47,747 nt of DNA from Candidatus Nitrosopumilus sp. (GCF_028278985.1 NZ_JANQTA010000023.1:1-47747); one strand, 5' to 3'. Shown: positions 17,170 through 25,691, counted from the first letter of the stretch. Made by a program: numbers and translations. The notes: a model not told the origin generated them from the sequence alone.

Positions 17170-17984
17170 ACTTCCAAACTTACGTCAATACCATTGACTG
17201 AATTTGTAATACTTCCAACTGAAATTATATCTACTCCTGTTTTTCCATATTTTGAAATATTTTTTGATGTAATTCCTCCAGAAGCTTCTAGTTGAACCTT
17301 TTTTCTCAATTTGTTTTTCTTTAATACTTGAATTGTTTTTGAAATTTGGCCAGGTGTGAAATTATCTAGCATGATAATTGTTGCACCTTCTCTTGCTGCA
17401 AGCAACGCATCTGACATATTTTCTACTTCAACTTCAAATTTCTTGTGTTTTTTCTTTGCTTTCTGAATTAAAGATAGCAGAGAGCTTTCTGCAGCAATAT
17501 GGTTGTCTTTGATCATGACCATTTCATCTAATCTTAGTCTGTGTTTTTTTCCTCCTCCAATTTCAACTGCTTCTTTGTCAAAGTAACGTAGACCAGGAGC
17601 AGTTTTTCTTGTAGCATATAGTTTTGTTCTACTAGGAATTTTTTTTACTAATTCATTTGTTTGTGTAGCGATTCCACTCATTCTTGTAAGTAAATTAAGA
17701 ACTGTTCTTTCACATGTGAGAATCTTTCCTGCATCTCCAGTTATTCTCATTATGGTTTGATTTGGTAAAATTTTACTTCCATCTTTTTTCTCAATAATGG
17801 CAGTACATCCTTTAATTTTGAAAATTTCTTTTGCGTATTTTGTGCCTGCAATGATAGCTTTTTCTCTTGAAATAATTTTTACAGAAATTTTTTTCTTTGT
17901 TAGTAATGCTGATGTGACATCACCTTTACCAATATCTTCAGCTAAAAATTGTAATAATTGTTTTTTAGAATTAAATGACAACAT
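17166..17984 (-). CDS. nadC: Nicotinate-nucleotide pyrophosphorylase (carboxylating)
   Basis: 272 residues. QAPRTase motifs: EDIGKGDVTSALL near the N-terminus, ERTVLNLLTRMSGIAT, YATRKTAPGLR, GGGKKHRLRLDEMVMIKDNH, FEVEVENM, IMLDNFTPGQI, LEASGGIT and GVDIISVGSITNS. It converts quinolinate and PRPP to nicotinate mononucleotide, completing the pathway begun by nadX and nadA on the opposite strand. It is convergent with the TPR gene. Confidence 0.96.
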   Translation of the reverse strand: MLSFNSKKQLLQFLAEDIGKGDVTSALLTKKKISVKIISREKAIIAGTKYAKEIFKIKGCTAIIEKKDGSKILPNQTIMRITGDAGKILTCERTVLNLLTRMSGIATQTNELVKKIPSRTKLYATRKTAPGLRYFDKEAVEIGGGKKHRLRLDEMVMIKDNHIAAESSLLSLIQKAKKKHKKFEVEVENMSDALLAAREGATIIMLDNFTPGQISKTIQVLKKNKLRKKVQLEASGGITSKNISKYGKTGVDIISVGSITNSVNGIDVSLEV

Positions 17985-18026
17985 TATGGGTAATTGTTAA
18001 TATGATTTTAAAGATTTAGAATTTTT

Positions 18027-18215
18027 TTATGTAACTTTGATTGCATACTTGCCTTTTTGAGTGATACCTAATGTTTTAGAAATTTCAGAATTTGTAGGAT
18101 CAACTACTAAAACAATACCATTCCAATCTGGTGTTAAATCTGCTGACTTGCAAACTGGGCAAACTTTTCCTGTTGTAACAAATTTACATTTTCTGCATGC
18201 CATTTCTCTTGCCAT
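18027..18215 (-). CDS. spt4: Transcription elongation factor Spt4 (RpoE'')
   Basis: 62 residues. It opens MAREMACRKC with a four-Cys zinc ribbon (CRKC...CPVC), then the SADLTPDWNGIVLVVDP segment that binds Spt5. The size and motifs are those of archaeal Spt4, which with Spt5 forms a processivity clamp on RNA polymerase. It starts one base after the rpo7 stop, the standard archaeal rpoE-spt4 operon. Confidence 0.95.
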   Translation of the reverse strand: MAREMACRKCKFVTTGKVCPVCKSADLTPDWNGIVLVVDPTNSEISKTLGITQKGKYAIKVT

Positions 18216-18216
18216 T

Positions 18217-18813
18217 TTAACTAGCCTCTACTTCTGCTTCTTTGGCTGGCTCTTCAGCACCGCCACCTGCTTTCTTTATTTCTTCTGCAATCCAATCGTC
18301 TGCACCAAGGAATGGTTGTCTACATGTAATTCCAATCTTACCCATTGCAGCTGCTTTTCCTAATGAAACTGCAGTAATTCTTGCACGTAGTGTTGAACCC
18401 ACTTTTAATGTTCTACCACTTTGATTAGCTAAAATCATTCCAGATTTTACATCACTCTTTAGATAATCATCCATTACTTGTGACAAGTGAAGTAGTGCAT
18501 CAGTTGGACCGATTCTTACAAATGCACCAAAGTCTGTAATGTCAACTATTTCTCCTTGAACAATTTCTTGTAATTTTGGATAAAATGTTAATGCTTCAAA
18601 TTCGACTTTATGGAATGTACCTCCATCTCCAGCAATCATTTTTCCCATTTCGTCAACTTTAGCATCTAAAATCATAATGATGTAACCCAAGTCTGCATTA
18701 ATCATACTCTCGTATTTTTCCTTGAGAATGTTTACTGCTGCCTTTTTGAGTGTGGTTCCAAACAAGCTTGGAGGAATCCTAACGACATCAACTAGGGTAG
18801 ATATAGAAAACAA
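18217..18813 (-). CDS. rpoE: RNA polymerase subunit Rpo7 (RpoE)
   Basis: 198 residues from a TTG start giving MFSISTLVDVVRIPPSLFG, the conserved Rpo7 opening. The N-terminal tip domain is followed by an S1-type OB fold (IVQGEIVDITDFGAFVRIGP, LLHLSQVMDDY). A C-terminal acidic/Ala tail (EEPAKEAEVEAS) extends beyond the typical end. Rpo7 pairs with Rpo4 as the polymerase stalk, aiding promoter opening and RNA exit. Expressed with spt4; its promoter lies in the gap shared with mrp. Confidence 0.95.
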   Translation of the reverse strand: MFSISTLVDVVRIPPSLFGTTLKKAAVNILKEKYESMINADLGYIIMILDAKVDEMGKMIAGDGGTFHKVEFEALTFYPKLQEIVQGEIVDITDFGAFVRIGPTDALLHLSQVMDDYLKSDVKSGMILANQSGRTLKVGSTLRARITAVSLGKAAAMGKIGITCRQPFLGADDWIAEEIKKAGGGAEEPAKEAEVEAS

Positions 18814-18942
18814 CTGTGCTGTTTTTCTTGAATTTCAATTTATGAATCTTTGGGTGTTTTACGCCTAATTTTCTAAAGAATTATGTAATTTTTTAAAAAA
18901 ATCCTAATTTCTTCCATATTGAAATTGCTCATTATTGCATCC

Positions 18943-19005
18943 TATGCAAAATCAATTTTCTATTCAGAAAAATCAAATTTTTATTTGAAAATTTAGTTTT
19001 GCATA
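18943..19005. repeat. Nested inverted repeat between rpoE and mrp
   Basis: The outer arms (18943-18960 and 18987-19005) begin and end TATGCAAAA/TTTTGCATA and match imperfectly over 18-19 bases. An inner AAAAAT-CAA-ATTTTT hairpin sits at 18968-18982. The element occupies the middle of a 250-base divergent control region. The rest of that region holds AT-rich promoter sequence and an ACGCCTAA direct repeat (18861-18868, 19014-19021). Confidence 0.7.
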
Positions 19006-19032
19006 GATAAGGTACGCCTAAGAATTTCTAGG

Positions 19033-19040
19033 TTTAAATA
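19033..19040 (+). promoter_or_regulatory. TATA box for mrp
   Basis: TTTAAATA lies 24-31 bases before ATG 19064, so transcription should begin very near that ATG and leave the GTG at 19043 upstream of the mRNA. Confidence 0.5.
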
Positions 19041-19063
19041 CTGTGAATGGACTTTTTGACGCA

Positions 19064-20203
19064 ATGGTTGGAGTAGATCAAGTTTTAGAAAAACTCGGTA
19101 CTGTGATTGATCCTGACTTGAAACAAGATATTGTTTCTATGGGAATGATCAAAGATTTAGAATTAAATGATAACAACCTGAAATTTACTTTAGAACTAAC
19201 CACTCCTGCATGTCCATTCAATGTGGAAATCGAAGATGATGTGAGAAAAGTAATTGGTGAACTGACTGAACTAAAGAGTTTTGATATGAATGTCACTGCC
19301 AAAGTAATGGAAGGTCGTTCCTTAGATGAAGACACTGGAATGGCCACTGTCAAGAACATCATTGGCGTTGCAAGTGGTAAAGGTGGTGTAGGAAAATCAA
19401 CTGTTTCACTTAACTTAGCAATAGCATTATCTCAATCTGGAGCTAAAGTCGGACTACTTGATGCAGATATCTATGGTCCAAGTATTCCATTAATGCTTGG
19501 AATGAAAGATGGTTACATGGAAGTTGAAGAAAATAAACTTCAACCAGCTGAATCAAACGGATTGAAAGTTGTTTCTTTTGGTTTCTTTGCTGAGCAATCC
19601 CATCAAGCAGCAATTTATCGTGGCCCAATTATCTCTGGAATCTTAAAACAATTTTTGGTAGATACTAACTGGTCTGATCTTGATTACTTGATAGTTGATT
19701 TACCTCCTGGTACAGGAGATATCCCATTAACACTTGCACAAACTATTCCTATCACTGGAATTCTTGTAGTTACTACTCCTCAAGATGTTGCAAGCAATGT
19801 TGCAGTAAAAGCAATTGGTATGTTTGAAAAGCTCAACGTTCCAATTATTGGTGTTGTAGAAAACATGAGTCACTTTGTATGTCCTGGCGGAGATGAGAAA
19901 CATTACATCTTTGGACAAGGAGGAGGAAAAAAGATTAGCGAACAATACAAAATGCCTTTCTTAGGTGAGATTCCATTAAACTCTGGAATTATGTCTGGTT
20001 CTGATTCAGGAAAACCAATTATGATGACAGATCCTGATTCTCCAAGTGCAATTGCATTTAGAGCATCTGCAAAAAATATTGCAGCACAATGTAGTATTCT
20101 TGCAGCAAAATTACAACAAGAAATGGAGTCAGAGGGAAATACTGATGACTCTACAAAAGAATCTTCCACTGAATCTACTCCTGAAACGCAAACTTCAAAC
20201 TAA
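19064..20203 (+). CDS. mrp: Mrp/ApbC-type Fe-S cluster carrier ATPase
   Basis: 379 residues from ATG 19064 (a GTG at 19043 gives seven more). An N-terminal MIP18/DUF59 domain with LTTPACPFN is followed by the P-loop ATPase: VASGKGGVGKSTVSLN, GLLDADIYGPS, DYLIVDLPPGTGD and VVTTPQDVA. Family members carry Fe-S clusters to apoproteins. The C-terminal CxxC that usually holds the bridging cluster is reduced to CPGG in HFVCPGGDEKHYIFG, so only one Cys remains. The end is a Ser/Thr/Glu-rich tail of about 30 residues. It is separated from the CoA kinase by 11 bases. Confidence 0.93.
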   Translation: MVGVDQVLEKLGTVIDPDLKQDIVSMGMIKDLELNDNNLKFTLELTTPACPFNVEIEDDVRKVIGELTELKSFDMNVTAKVMEGRSLDEDTGMATVKNIIGVASGKGGVGKSTVSLNLAIALSQSGAKVGLLDADIYGPSIPLMLGMKDGYMEVEENKLQPAESNGLKVVSFGFFAEQSHQAAIYRGPIISGILKQFLVDTNWSDLDYLIVDLPPGTGDIPLTLAQTIPITGILVVTTPQDVASNVAVKAIGMFEKLNVPIIGVVENMSHFVCPGGDEKHYIFGQGGGKKISEQYKMPFLGEIPLNSGIMSGSDSGKPIMMTDPDSPSAIAFRASAKNIAAQCSILAAKLQQEMESEGNTDDSTKESSTESTPETQTSN

Positions 20204-20214
20204 TTCTGATTTCT

Positions 20215-20712
20215 GTGAAACTTCCTGAATCATTAAGAGAACAAATGAAAATTCCTTTAGGAATACTTGTTCCTGAAGATAAGACTGACAAGCAAACTAT
20301 CTTAGAACATCTTGGAAGCGATTACTATCTAATCACAGTAGGGGATAGAACTACTGAAAAAATGATTGATTTTGGGTTAATTCCATCTTTACAAATTGTT
20401 GACGGTATTGAAAAACGTGAAAAAAGAATTCATCCAAAAATAACTTCTGAAACTACAGAGTTATCCGTTGATAATCCTCCAGCAGAAATTACAAATCAAA
20501 GTATTGAGGTTATTAAAAAATCCCTTTCTATGCCTTCTCCTGTACGACTGACAGTTAATGGTGAAGAGGATCTTTTAGTGCTTCCAGTATGTATTCATGC
20601 TCCTGACAATGCAATTGTAATGTATGGTCAGCCCAATGAAGGTCTAGTCATAGTCACGGTTACTCCAGAAATTAGAAATAAAACACAATCCTTACTTGAT
20701 CTAATGGAATAA
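20215..20712 (+). CDS. GTP-dependent dephospho-CoA kinase (DUF359 family)
   Basis: 165 residues, GTG start 11 bases after mrp. Family signatures are LGILVPED near the N-terminus, VGDRTTEKMIDFGLIPSLQIVDGIEKR, NPPAEIT, NGEEDLLVLPVCIHAP and YGQPNEGLVIV. Archaeal members of this family phosphorylate dephospho-CoA with GTP in the last step of CoA synthesis, replacing the unrelated bacterial CoaE. Likely expressed with mrp. Confidence 0.9.
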   Translation: MKLPESLREQMKIPLGILVPEDKTDKQTILEHLGSDYYLITVGDRTTEKMIDFGLIPSLQIVDGIEKREKRIHPKITSETTELSVDNPPAEITNQSIEVIKKSLSMPSPVRLTVNGEEDLLVLPVCIHAPDNAIVMYGQPNEGLVIVTVTPEIRNKTQSLLDLME

Positions 20713-20714
20713 TC

Positions 20715-20773
20715 GGGGTGTGATGAGACGGTGGCTGTATGATTAATGATTACACTACTAAAACCTCTGACCC
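20715..20773 (+). ncRNA. Probable C/D box guide sRNA
   Basis: Starts three bases after the preceding stop codon. A GGG...CCC terminal stem (20715-20717 with 20771-20773) encloses a C box GTGATGA (20720-20726) and a D box CTGA (20767-20770), the kink-turn arrangement of archaeal 2'-O-methylation guides. An internal CTGT (20735-20738) can be D', and ATGATTA (20739-20745 or 20746-20752) can be C'. The D guide would be the 14 bases at 20753-20766 (CACTACTAAAACCT). The 59-base length is typical. I could not identify the target. Confidence 0.65.
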
Positions 20774-20864
20774 TATTAATTCATAATTAGAAGAATCAAA
20801 ATAAACCAAAATTTGCACAAGAATTGACATTTCAAGATAAACACGGATTGAAAGATGTACTTAT

Positions 20865-21242
20865 GTGAAACTTGATCCTGATCTTAAATTACAAATTTTA
20901 GAAAAAGTTGGAATTTACTCAAACCGTTTTTCTATTCCTGAACCTACAATTTTACTTACAACAAAAGAGGTTCTTGACGCACCAAAGGAAATGACTGAAG
21001 GAAGACGAACTTCTGCATACAAATACTATGGTGTTGCTTACCTTCAGCATAATCTAGTCTTCATCAACGTGCGAAAAATTCCTGATGAGAAAACTCTTGA
21101 AAATACTATTGTACATGAACTAATCCATATGAGATTTCCATATCTTGCCCATGGAAAGAGATTCAACAAACTCGTTAGGCAAGGACTGAAAGGCAAATCA
21201 TTTTTGCCATATCGAAAAAGATCCAAAGTCCACGCTATTTGA
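20865..21242 (+). CDS. SprT-like zinc metalloprotease
   Basis: 125 residues, GTG start. The zinc site is HELIH (His84-Glu85, His88) with a third likely ligand His96 in AHGKRFNKLV, the SprT/WLM arrangement. The N-terminal part (IPEPTILLTTKEV, SAYKYYGVAYLQHNLVFINV) gives the strand scaffold. The eukaryotic relative Spartan cleaves DNA-protein crosslinks, but small archaeal members are uncharacterised. There is no C-terminal zinc ribbon as in E. coli SprT. The basic tail (KRSKVHAI) could bind nucleic acid. Confidence 0.8.
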   Translation: MKLDPDLKLQILEKVGIYSNRFSIPEPTILLTTKEVLDAPKEMTEGRRTSAYKYYGVAYLQHNLVFINVRKIPDEKTLENTIVHELIHMRFPYLAHGKRFNKLVRQGLKGKSFLPYRKRSKVHAI

Positions 21243-21277
21243 TTTATATTTCCCAGACTAGGGCAAGCTGATATAAC

Positions 21278-23317
21278 ATGGAAATCTCTGAGATTCTGCC
21301 ATTTATCGCAGGAATTGCATCATTTTTAGTAGCCGGAGGTTTGGTTGCATGGATTTCAAAACAACCTTCTGGAACAAAAGAGATGATGGATATCTCAAAT
21401 GCTGTCAAAGTTGGGGCTGCGGCATTTTTGAAAAGAGAAATGAAAATTATTGTCCCTGTTGCAATTGCATTAACTGTAATCATTGGAGCATTCCTTACTC
21501 CTTCAAACGGTCTTGCATTTGCAGTTGGTGCTGCATTATCTGCAGTAGCAGGAATTATCTCATTAAAAATTACAGTAAAAGCTGCAGTAAGAGCTGCACA
21601 TCTAAGTAATGACGGATTAGGAAAAACATTTGCTATGGCCTTTAGAGGCGGTGCAACAGTTGGTCTTGCAGTACCTGCAATGGCATTAATGGCAATTGCA
21701 GGATTGTACCTTGTTTATCCAGACCCAATCACAATTGCAGGTGTTGGAATTGGTGCAAGTCTCATTGCTTTATTCATTAGAATTGGTGGAGGTATCTTCA
21801 CAAAAGCAGCAGATATGGGTGCAGACTTGGTAGGAAAAGTTGAAGCAAATATTCCTGAAGATGATCCTAGAAACCCTGCAACAATTGCTGATAACGTAGG
21901 AGACAACGTTGGAGATGCAGCAGGAATGGGTTCTGATGTTTACGAATCATACATTGTTACAATTTTAGCAGCATTACTAATTGCAGCATTAATCGGTGCA
22001 CCAAACTATTTCCTTTATCCAATCTTAGTTGGCTCATCTGGAATGATTGCATCAATCATTGGTGTTGTTATTGTAGGTTCTAAAGGAGTTACGGATGTCA
22101 TGAAACCGCTTAATCGTTCATTTTATGTTTCAGCAGCAATTGCAATTGCATTAAACTATGTATTTATCACTCAATTCATTGAGCAAAACCAAGCAGCATA
22201 TGCTTTGTTTGGAACAACAGTCATTGGAGTTATTTTAGTTCCTGTAATTCAAAAGATTACTGACAGGTACACAAGTTATCAACATGGTCCTGTAAATGAG
22301 ATTGCAGACTCTGCAAAATGGGGTTATGCATCATTAACATTGATGGGAATTATCAAAGGCATGCAATCAACTGGACCATTTATGATTGCATTAGTTGTAG
22401 CAATTATCATATCTTATAGTATTGCAGCTGCAGCAGCTCCTGAAGGTGCAGACCCAGTATTGTATGGTATCTTTGGAACTTCTCTAACTGCTATGGCAAT
22501 GTTGAGTCTTGCAGGAATTGTTCTAAGTATCGATGCATTTGGTCCAATTGCAGATAATGCTGGTGGTATTGTTGAGATGACTGGAATGGGAGAAGAAAAT
22601 CGTAAAGTTACTGATGAGATTGATGCAGTTGGAAATACAACAAAAGCCGTAACCAAAGGATTTGCAATTGCTAGTGCCGCATTAGCTGCATTGGCAATGA
22701 TTCAAGCATTCCAATTTGAAGCAGCACACATCTTTGAAGGTGTATTAGAATTAGATTATAGTTTAACAAATCCTGCAATCATTGTTGGTCTTTTGGTAGG
22801 TGGATTAATTCCATTCATCATTACTGGTCAGCTCATTAACGGTGTATCTCGTGCTGCTGGCAAGATGGTAGATGAGGTAAGACGTCAATTCAAATCTGAT
22901 CCTGAAATTTTAACTGGTAAATCAAAACCTGATTATGCAAAGTGTGTAGATATTGCAACTGTAGCTTCTATCCGTGAACTTTGGAAACCAGCAATTGTTG
23001 CAATTATTGCTCCGATTATTCTTGGTATCATTTTAGGCCCAACTGCAGTGGCTGGATTACTTATGGGTTCAGTTGTAACTGGTATTCTACTTGCTTATCA
23101 CTTGGCTAACACTGGTGGTGCATGGGATAACGCAAAGAAATTAGTTGAGATGAAAGGTGAAAAAGGTTCAGAAGTTCACAAAGTTGCAGTTGTAGGTGAT
23201 ATCATTGGTGATCCTTACAAAGATACTGCAGGTCCTGCCCTAAACACAGTAATCAAGTTACTAAACACAATTGCAATCGTATTTGTATCTGCATTTGTTG
23301 CAATTCTTGCTATCTAA
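21278..23317 (+). CDS. hppA: Membrane-bound proton-pumping pyrophosphatase, K+-independent type
   Basis: 679 residues with about 16 transmembrane helices. Pyrophosphate/Mg-binding motifs include DMGADLVGKVEANIPEDDPR, ADNVGDNVGDAAGMGSDVYES, IADNAGGIVEM and GDIIGDPYKDTAGPALN. The sequence GNTTKAVTKG has Lys where K+-dependent enzymes have Ala (GNTTAA), the accepted mark of the K+-independent H+-pumping class. It recovers energy from PPi released in biosynthesis as a proton gradient, useful to a slow-growing autotroph. It stands alone with its own promoter and is convergent with a small minus-strand gene. Confidence 0.96.
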   Translation: MEISEILPFIAGIASFLVAGGLVAWISKQPSGTKEMMDISNAVKVGAAAFLKREMKIIVPVAIALTVIIGAFLTPSNGLAFAVGAALSAVAGIISLKITVKAAVRAAHLSNDGLGKTFAMAFRGGATVGLAVPAMALMAIAGLYLVYPDPITIAGVGIGASLIALFIRIGGGIFTKAADMGADLVGKVEANIPEDDPRNPATIADNVGDNVGDAAGMGSDVYESYIVTILAALLIAALIGAPNYFLYPILVGSSGMIASIIGVVIVGSKGVTDVMKPLNRSFYVSAAIAIALNYVFITQFIEQNQAAYALFGTTVIGVILVPVIQKITDRYTSYQHGPVNEIADSAKWGYASLTLMGIIKGMQSTGPFMIALVVAIIISYSIAAAAAPEGADPVLYGIFGTSLTAMAMLSLAGIVLSIDAFGPIADNAGGIVEMTGMGEENRKVTDEIDAVGNTTKAVTKGFAIASAALAALAMIQAFQFEAAHIFEGVLELDYSLTNPAIIVGLLVGGLIPFIITGQLINGVSRAAGKMVDEVRRQFKSDPEILTGKSKPDYAKCVDIATVASIRELWKPAIVAIIAPIILGIILGPTAVAGLLMGSVVTGILLAYHLANTGGAWDNAKKLVEMKGEKGSEVHKVAVVGDIIGDPYKDTAGPALNTVIKLLNTIAIVFVSAFVAILAI

Positions 23318-23502
23318 GATTTTTCTTCAACAACTTGTGTCATATCTAACTCGTCGACTTGTGCTTGAATAGCTTTTTTCAAAGTCTCTTCATGTTTATC
23401 ACAAAATTTAAAGAAATTATCTGCAGTTTGAAAGCATCCGCATATCCATTCAGTTTTTTTATCTCCTTCTACTGTCCATTTTGAATATTTGTGTTCAACC
23501 AT
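23314..23502 (-). CDS. Small Cys-containing protein of unknown function
   Basis: 62 residues. The pattern is EWICGCF near residue 20 and KFCDKHEE about 13 residues later, so CxC...CxxH could bind a metal. The rest is charged and helical. The N-terminal HKYSKWTVEGDKKTEW reads like a small beta hairpin. There is no signal peptide. Its stop overlaps the hppA stop by four bases. I do not recognise it. Confidence 0.65.
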   Translation of the reverse strand: MVEHKYSKWTVEGDKKTEWICGCFQTADNFFKFCDKHEETLKKAIQAQVDELDMTQVVEEKS

Positions 23503-23560
23503 ACAAAATCAAAAACTTGATAATAAAAAAACTAATTCTTTTGAAAAAGGAAAAAAATGT

Positions 23561-23818
23561 TTAAGGACAGCCTTCCATCTTTTGGATAAAGTAGCCTTTT
23601 TCCTTAATTGCCTGTTCTACAGGCTCTGGTGCACCTTGTGAGTGACAAAATTGACATTCATTTGTTGTCATTGTTGCGTCAGCTTCACCGATAGATGATA
23701 ACCATTCTTTACCATATGAAATGGCTTTGTCATGGTCTTTTTCACCAGTAATTACATCAAAGTGCATGGTATGACCATCTGCTGCTTTGACATAAGTGTC
23801 GTATACGTGAATTTCCAT
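23561..23818 (-). CDS. DUF2024 family protein
   Basis: 85 residues from ATG 23818, which gives the family opening MEIHVYDTYVKAADG; an ATG at 23830 is also in frame. The sequence continues HTMHFDVITGEKDHDKAI, YGKEWLSSIGE and the C-terminal TTNECQFCHSQ, matching small DUF2024 proteins with a conserved C-x-F-C-H motif. Function unknown; the CxxCH could bind a metal. The previous ORF end and next start leave room for an independent promoter. Confidence 0.75.
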   Translation of the reverse strand: MEIHVYDTYVKAADGHTMHFDVITGEKDHDKAISYGKEWLSSIGEADATMTTNECQFCHSQGAPEPVEQAIKEKGYFIQKMEGCP

Positions 23819-23842
23819 AATTGTAATCAAAAAAAGGGATAT

Positions 23843-25198
23843 TTAATTCAAAATGAAATTCTCTTGCTCTGTTTCCATCTGCTTCATTATTTTTGGATGA
23901 CACAGTAATGAACTATGGGCAGCAGAATCAGTACCAATTCCATAACTTACAGTGGAATCTCCCACAAAATACAATCCTTTGATATTTTTAATCTCATGTG
24001 GCATTTTTTGTTTCCAAACCATTCCTGGCTCTTTTACAACTGCTTCTACTAATTTCCAAGCCATTGGGCGTTCCCACAAGAGTGATTTCTCAAAGTTTGG
24101 ATAAATTTCTGCAATCTCTTCTCTCATTTTTTTGCTAATTTCTTTGATCTTTTCAGGATTTTCTGTGTACTCTGATGGAACAGGAGTTCCTGCCATTAGT
24201 AGATGTTCTCCTGGTGGTGAAACTTTGTCAGTCATATTAGAAATGAAAAAGATTCCTTTTGAAGTATATTTTTCACTCATTGGAAATACAATTTGTTTGT
24301 CATCAATTTTTTCTGATGTACAAAAGTGAGTTTCAACAACTGAAGTTGTTTTGTTTAATTTTTCAACTTTGCTCAAGAACTCTTGATCAAATACATTTTC
24401 GTCAAAAAGTTGTTTCACAGCAATGTATGCAGGATATGTTACAACTACACTGTCTGCTTTGATGAATTCCCCTTGATTGTTTAGAACACCCTTAACTTTG
24501 TTATCTTTAATAACAATTTTTTTAATTGATGAATTCAATTTGACTTGGTTATTTTTTTCAATAATGAAATCTGATAATTTTTCGCAAATTTTATCATATC
24601 CTCCTTCATCTGGATATGCAAATTCACTTGTTCCTCCTTTGAATGGATTTGCTCTAATCATGGTTCTCACAAATTCTCCTAATGACACATGCTCAGGTGT
24701 ATCCGCAAATGCTAACATACACACTGCATCAAAAAATGATTTTGTATTACTGTCTAACTTGTTTGTAATTTCCGTAAGTGATTTGTCATCTAGTTCTTCT
24801 GCTTTTTTCATTGATGAAAAAGCCATGGGAGCAAGTATTCGAAGAAGTTTGATCCTACTTGAGAAGGGAACTATTGATAGCTTTAGAATATCTGCTATTC
24901 CTTTTGGATATTTGAAGAATTTTTTGTCTTTAAAGAATGAAATATCGCTTACCAAAGCCAGTTTGAGCCTTGAAGTGATTCCTATTTTCTCAAGCACTTG
25001 GTATACAGCTGATGTTTTGTAAAATGGCATTATGTGAAAGCCATTATCCAAAATATGATTTCTATATGCCATTGATGTAGTTCTGCCTCCTACTTTGGAT
25101 GATTTTTCAAAAATCTTTACAGATATTCCTTCATTTGATAATAGTGCCCCTGTGGATAAACCACTAACTCCTGCCCCGATAATTACAACTTCTTTCAA
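23843..25198 (-). CDS. FAD-dependent amine oxidase/phytoene desaturase-like oxidoreductase
   Basis: 451 residues. The N-terminal dinucleotide-binding motif VVIIGAGVSGLSTGALLSNEG is followed by FEKSSKVGGRTTS, typical of NAD(P)/FAD oxidoreductases of the carotenoid desaturase and protoporphyrinogen oxidase superfamily. A C-terminal FAD motif GLYFVGDSTVSYGIGTDSA closes it. The substrate could be a carotenoid, retinoid or isoprenoid quinone; the sequence does not decide. There is no membrane helix. It stands alone on the minus strand. Confidence 0.82.
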   Translation of the reverse strand: MKEVVIIGAGVSGLSTGALLSNEGISVKIFEKSSKVGGRTTSMAYRNHILDNGFHIMPFYKTSAVYQVLEKIGITSRLKLALVSDISFFKDKKFFKYPKGIADILKLSIVPFSSRIKLLRILAPMAFSSMKKAEELDDKSLTEITNKLDSNTKSFFDAVCMLAFADTPEHVSLGEFVRTMIRANPFKGGTSEFAYPDEGGYDKICEKLSDFIIEKNNQVKLNSSIKKIVIKDNKVKGVLNNQGEFIKADSVVVTYPAYIAVKQLFDENVFDQEFLSKVEKLNKTTSVVETHFCTSEKIDDKQIVFPMSEKYTSKGIFFISNMTDKVSPPGEHLLMAGTPVPSEYTENPEKIKEISKKMREEIAEIYPNFEKSLLWERPMAWKLVEAVVKEPGMVWKQKMPHEIKNIKGLYFVGDSTVSYGIGTDSAAHSSLLCHPKIMKQMETEQENFILN

Positions 25199-25304
25199 AT
25201 TATCTAATTTTTTACTTCATTTGTTTTAAAGAAAGAGTAGTTGTAAGACAGTTAGCACTATAATTCAATTCAAAATTTTTATCCTCTATGCCTTTGATTA
25301 AATC

Positions 25305-25691
25305 GTGAAATACAGGGTAGAAATCAAATTACATGATTCTTCAATTGATATTGAACTAGATGATTCCAATTCCCCAAAAACTGTAAAAGAATTTGTTGAG
25401 AAACTTCCTTTTACTGTGGATCTAAATGTGTGGGGTGATGAAATCTATTCGTCTAAATCTCCCATAACTCAACCAGAAGAAAATGCACAGTCTCCAGTTG
25501 AACTAAATGATGTTGCATATTGGCCTACTGGAAAAGCAATCTGTTTGTTTTATGGTCCAACCCCAATAGGAAAACCTGGTGAAATTACTCCTGCATCACC
25601 TGTTAATATCATTGGGAAAATTGTTTTTCCTGACAAACAAATTCTAGAAAAAGCAGAAGGGGAAACTGCTACCTTTACATTGCAGAATTAG
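25305..25691 (+). CDS. Cyclophilin-like fold protein
   Basis: 128 residues, GTG start. Segments such as NSPKTVKEFVEKLPF, NVWGDEIYSS, ELNDVAYWPTGKAICLFYGP and SPVNIIGKIV match the small cyclophilin-like beta-barrel family typified by TM1367. It lacks the catalytic residues of true peptidyl-prolyl isomerases, and its function is unknown. Its stop overlaps that of the convergent JAMM protease gene. Confidence 0.75.
   Translation: MKYRVEIKLHDSSIDIELDDSNSPKTVKEFVEKLPFTVDLNVWGDEIYSSKSPITQPEENAQSPVELNDVAYWPTGKAICLFYGPTPIGKPGEITPASPVNIIGKIVFPDKQILEKAEGETATFTLQN

Noticed and set aside
24477-25022. 181-codon plus-strand frame
   Set aside because: Lies wholly inside the FAD oxidoreductase gene in antisense; composition is low-complexity Ser/Leu and there is no promoter or homology.
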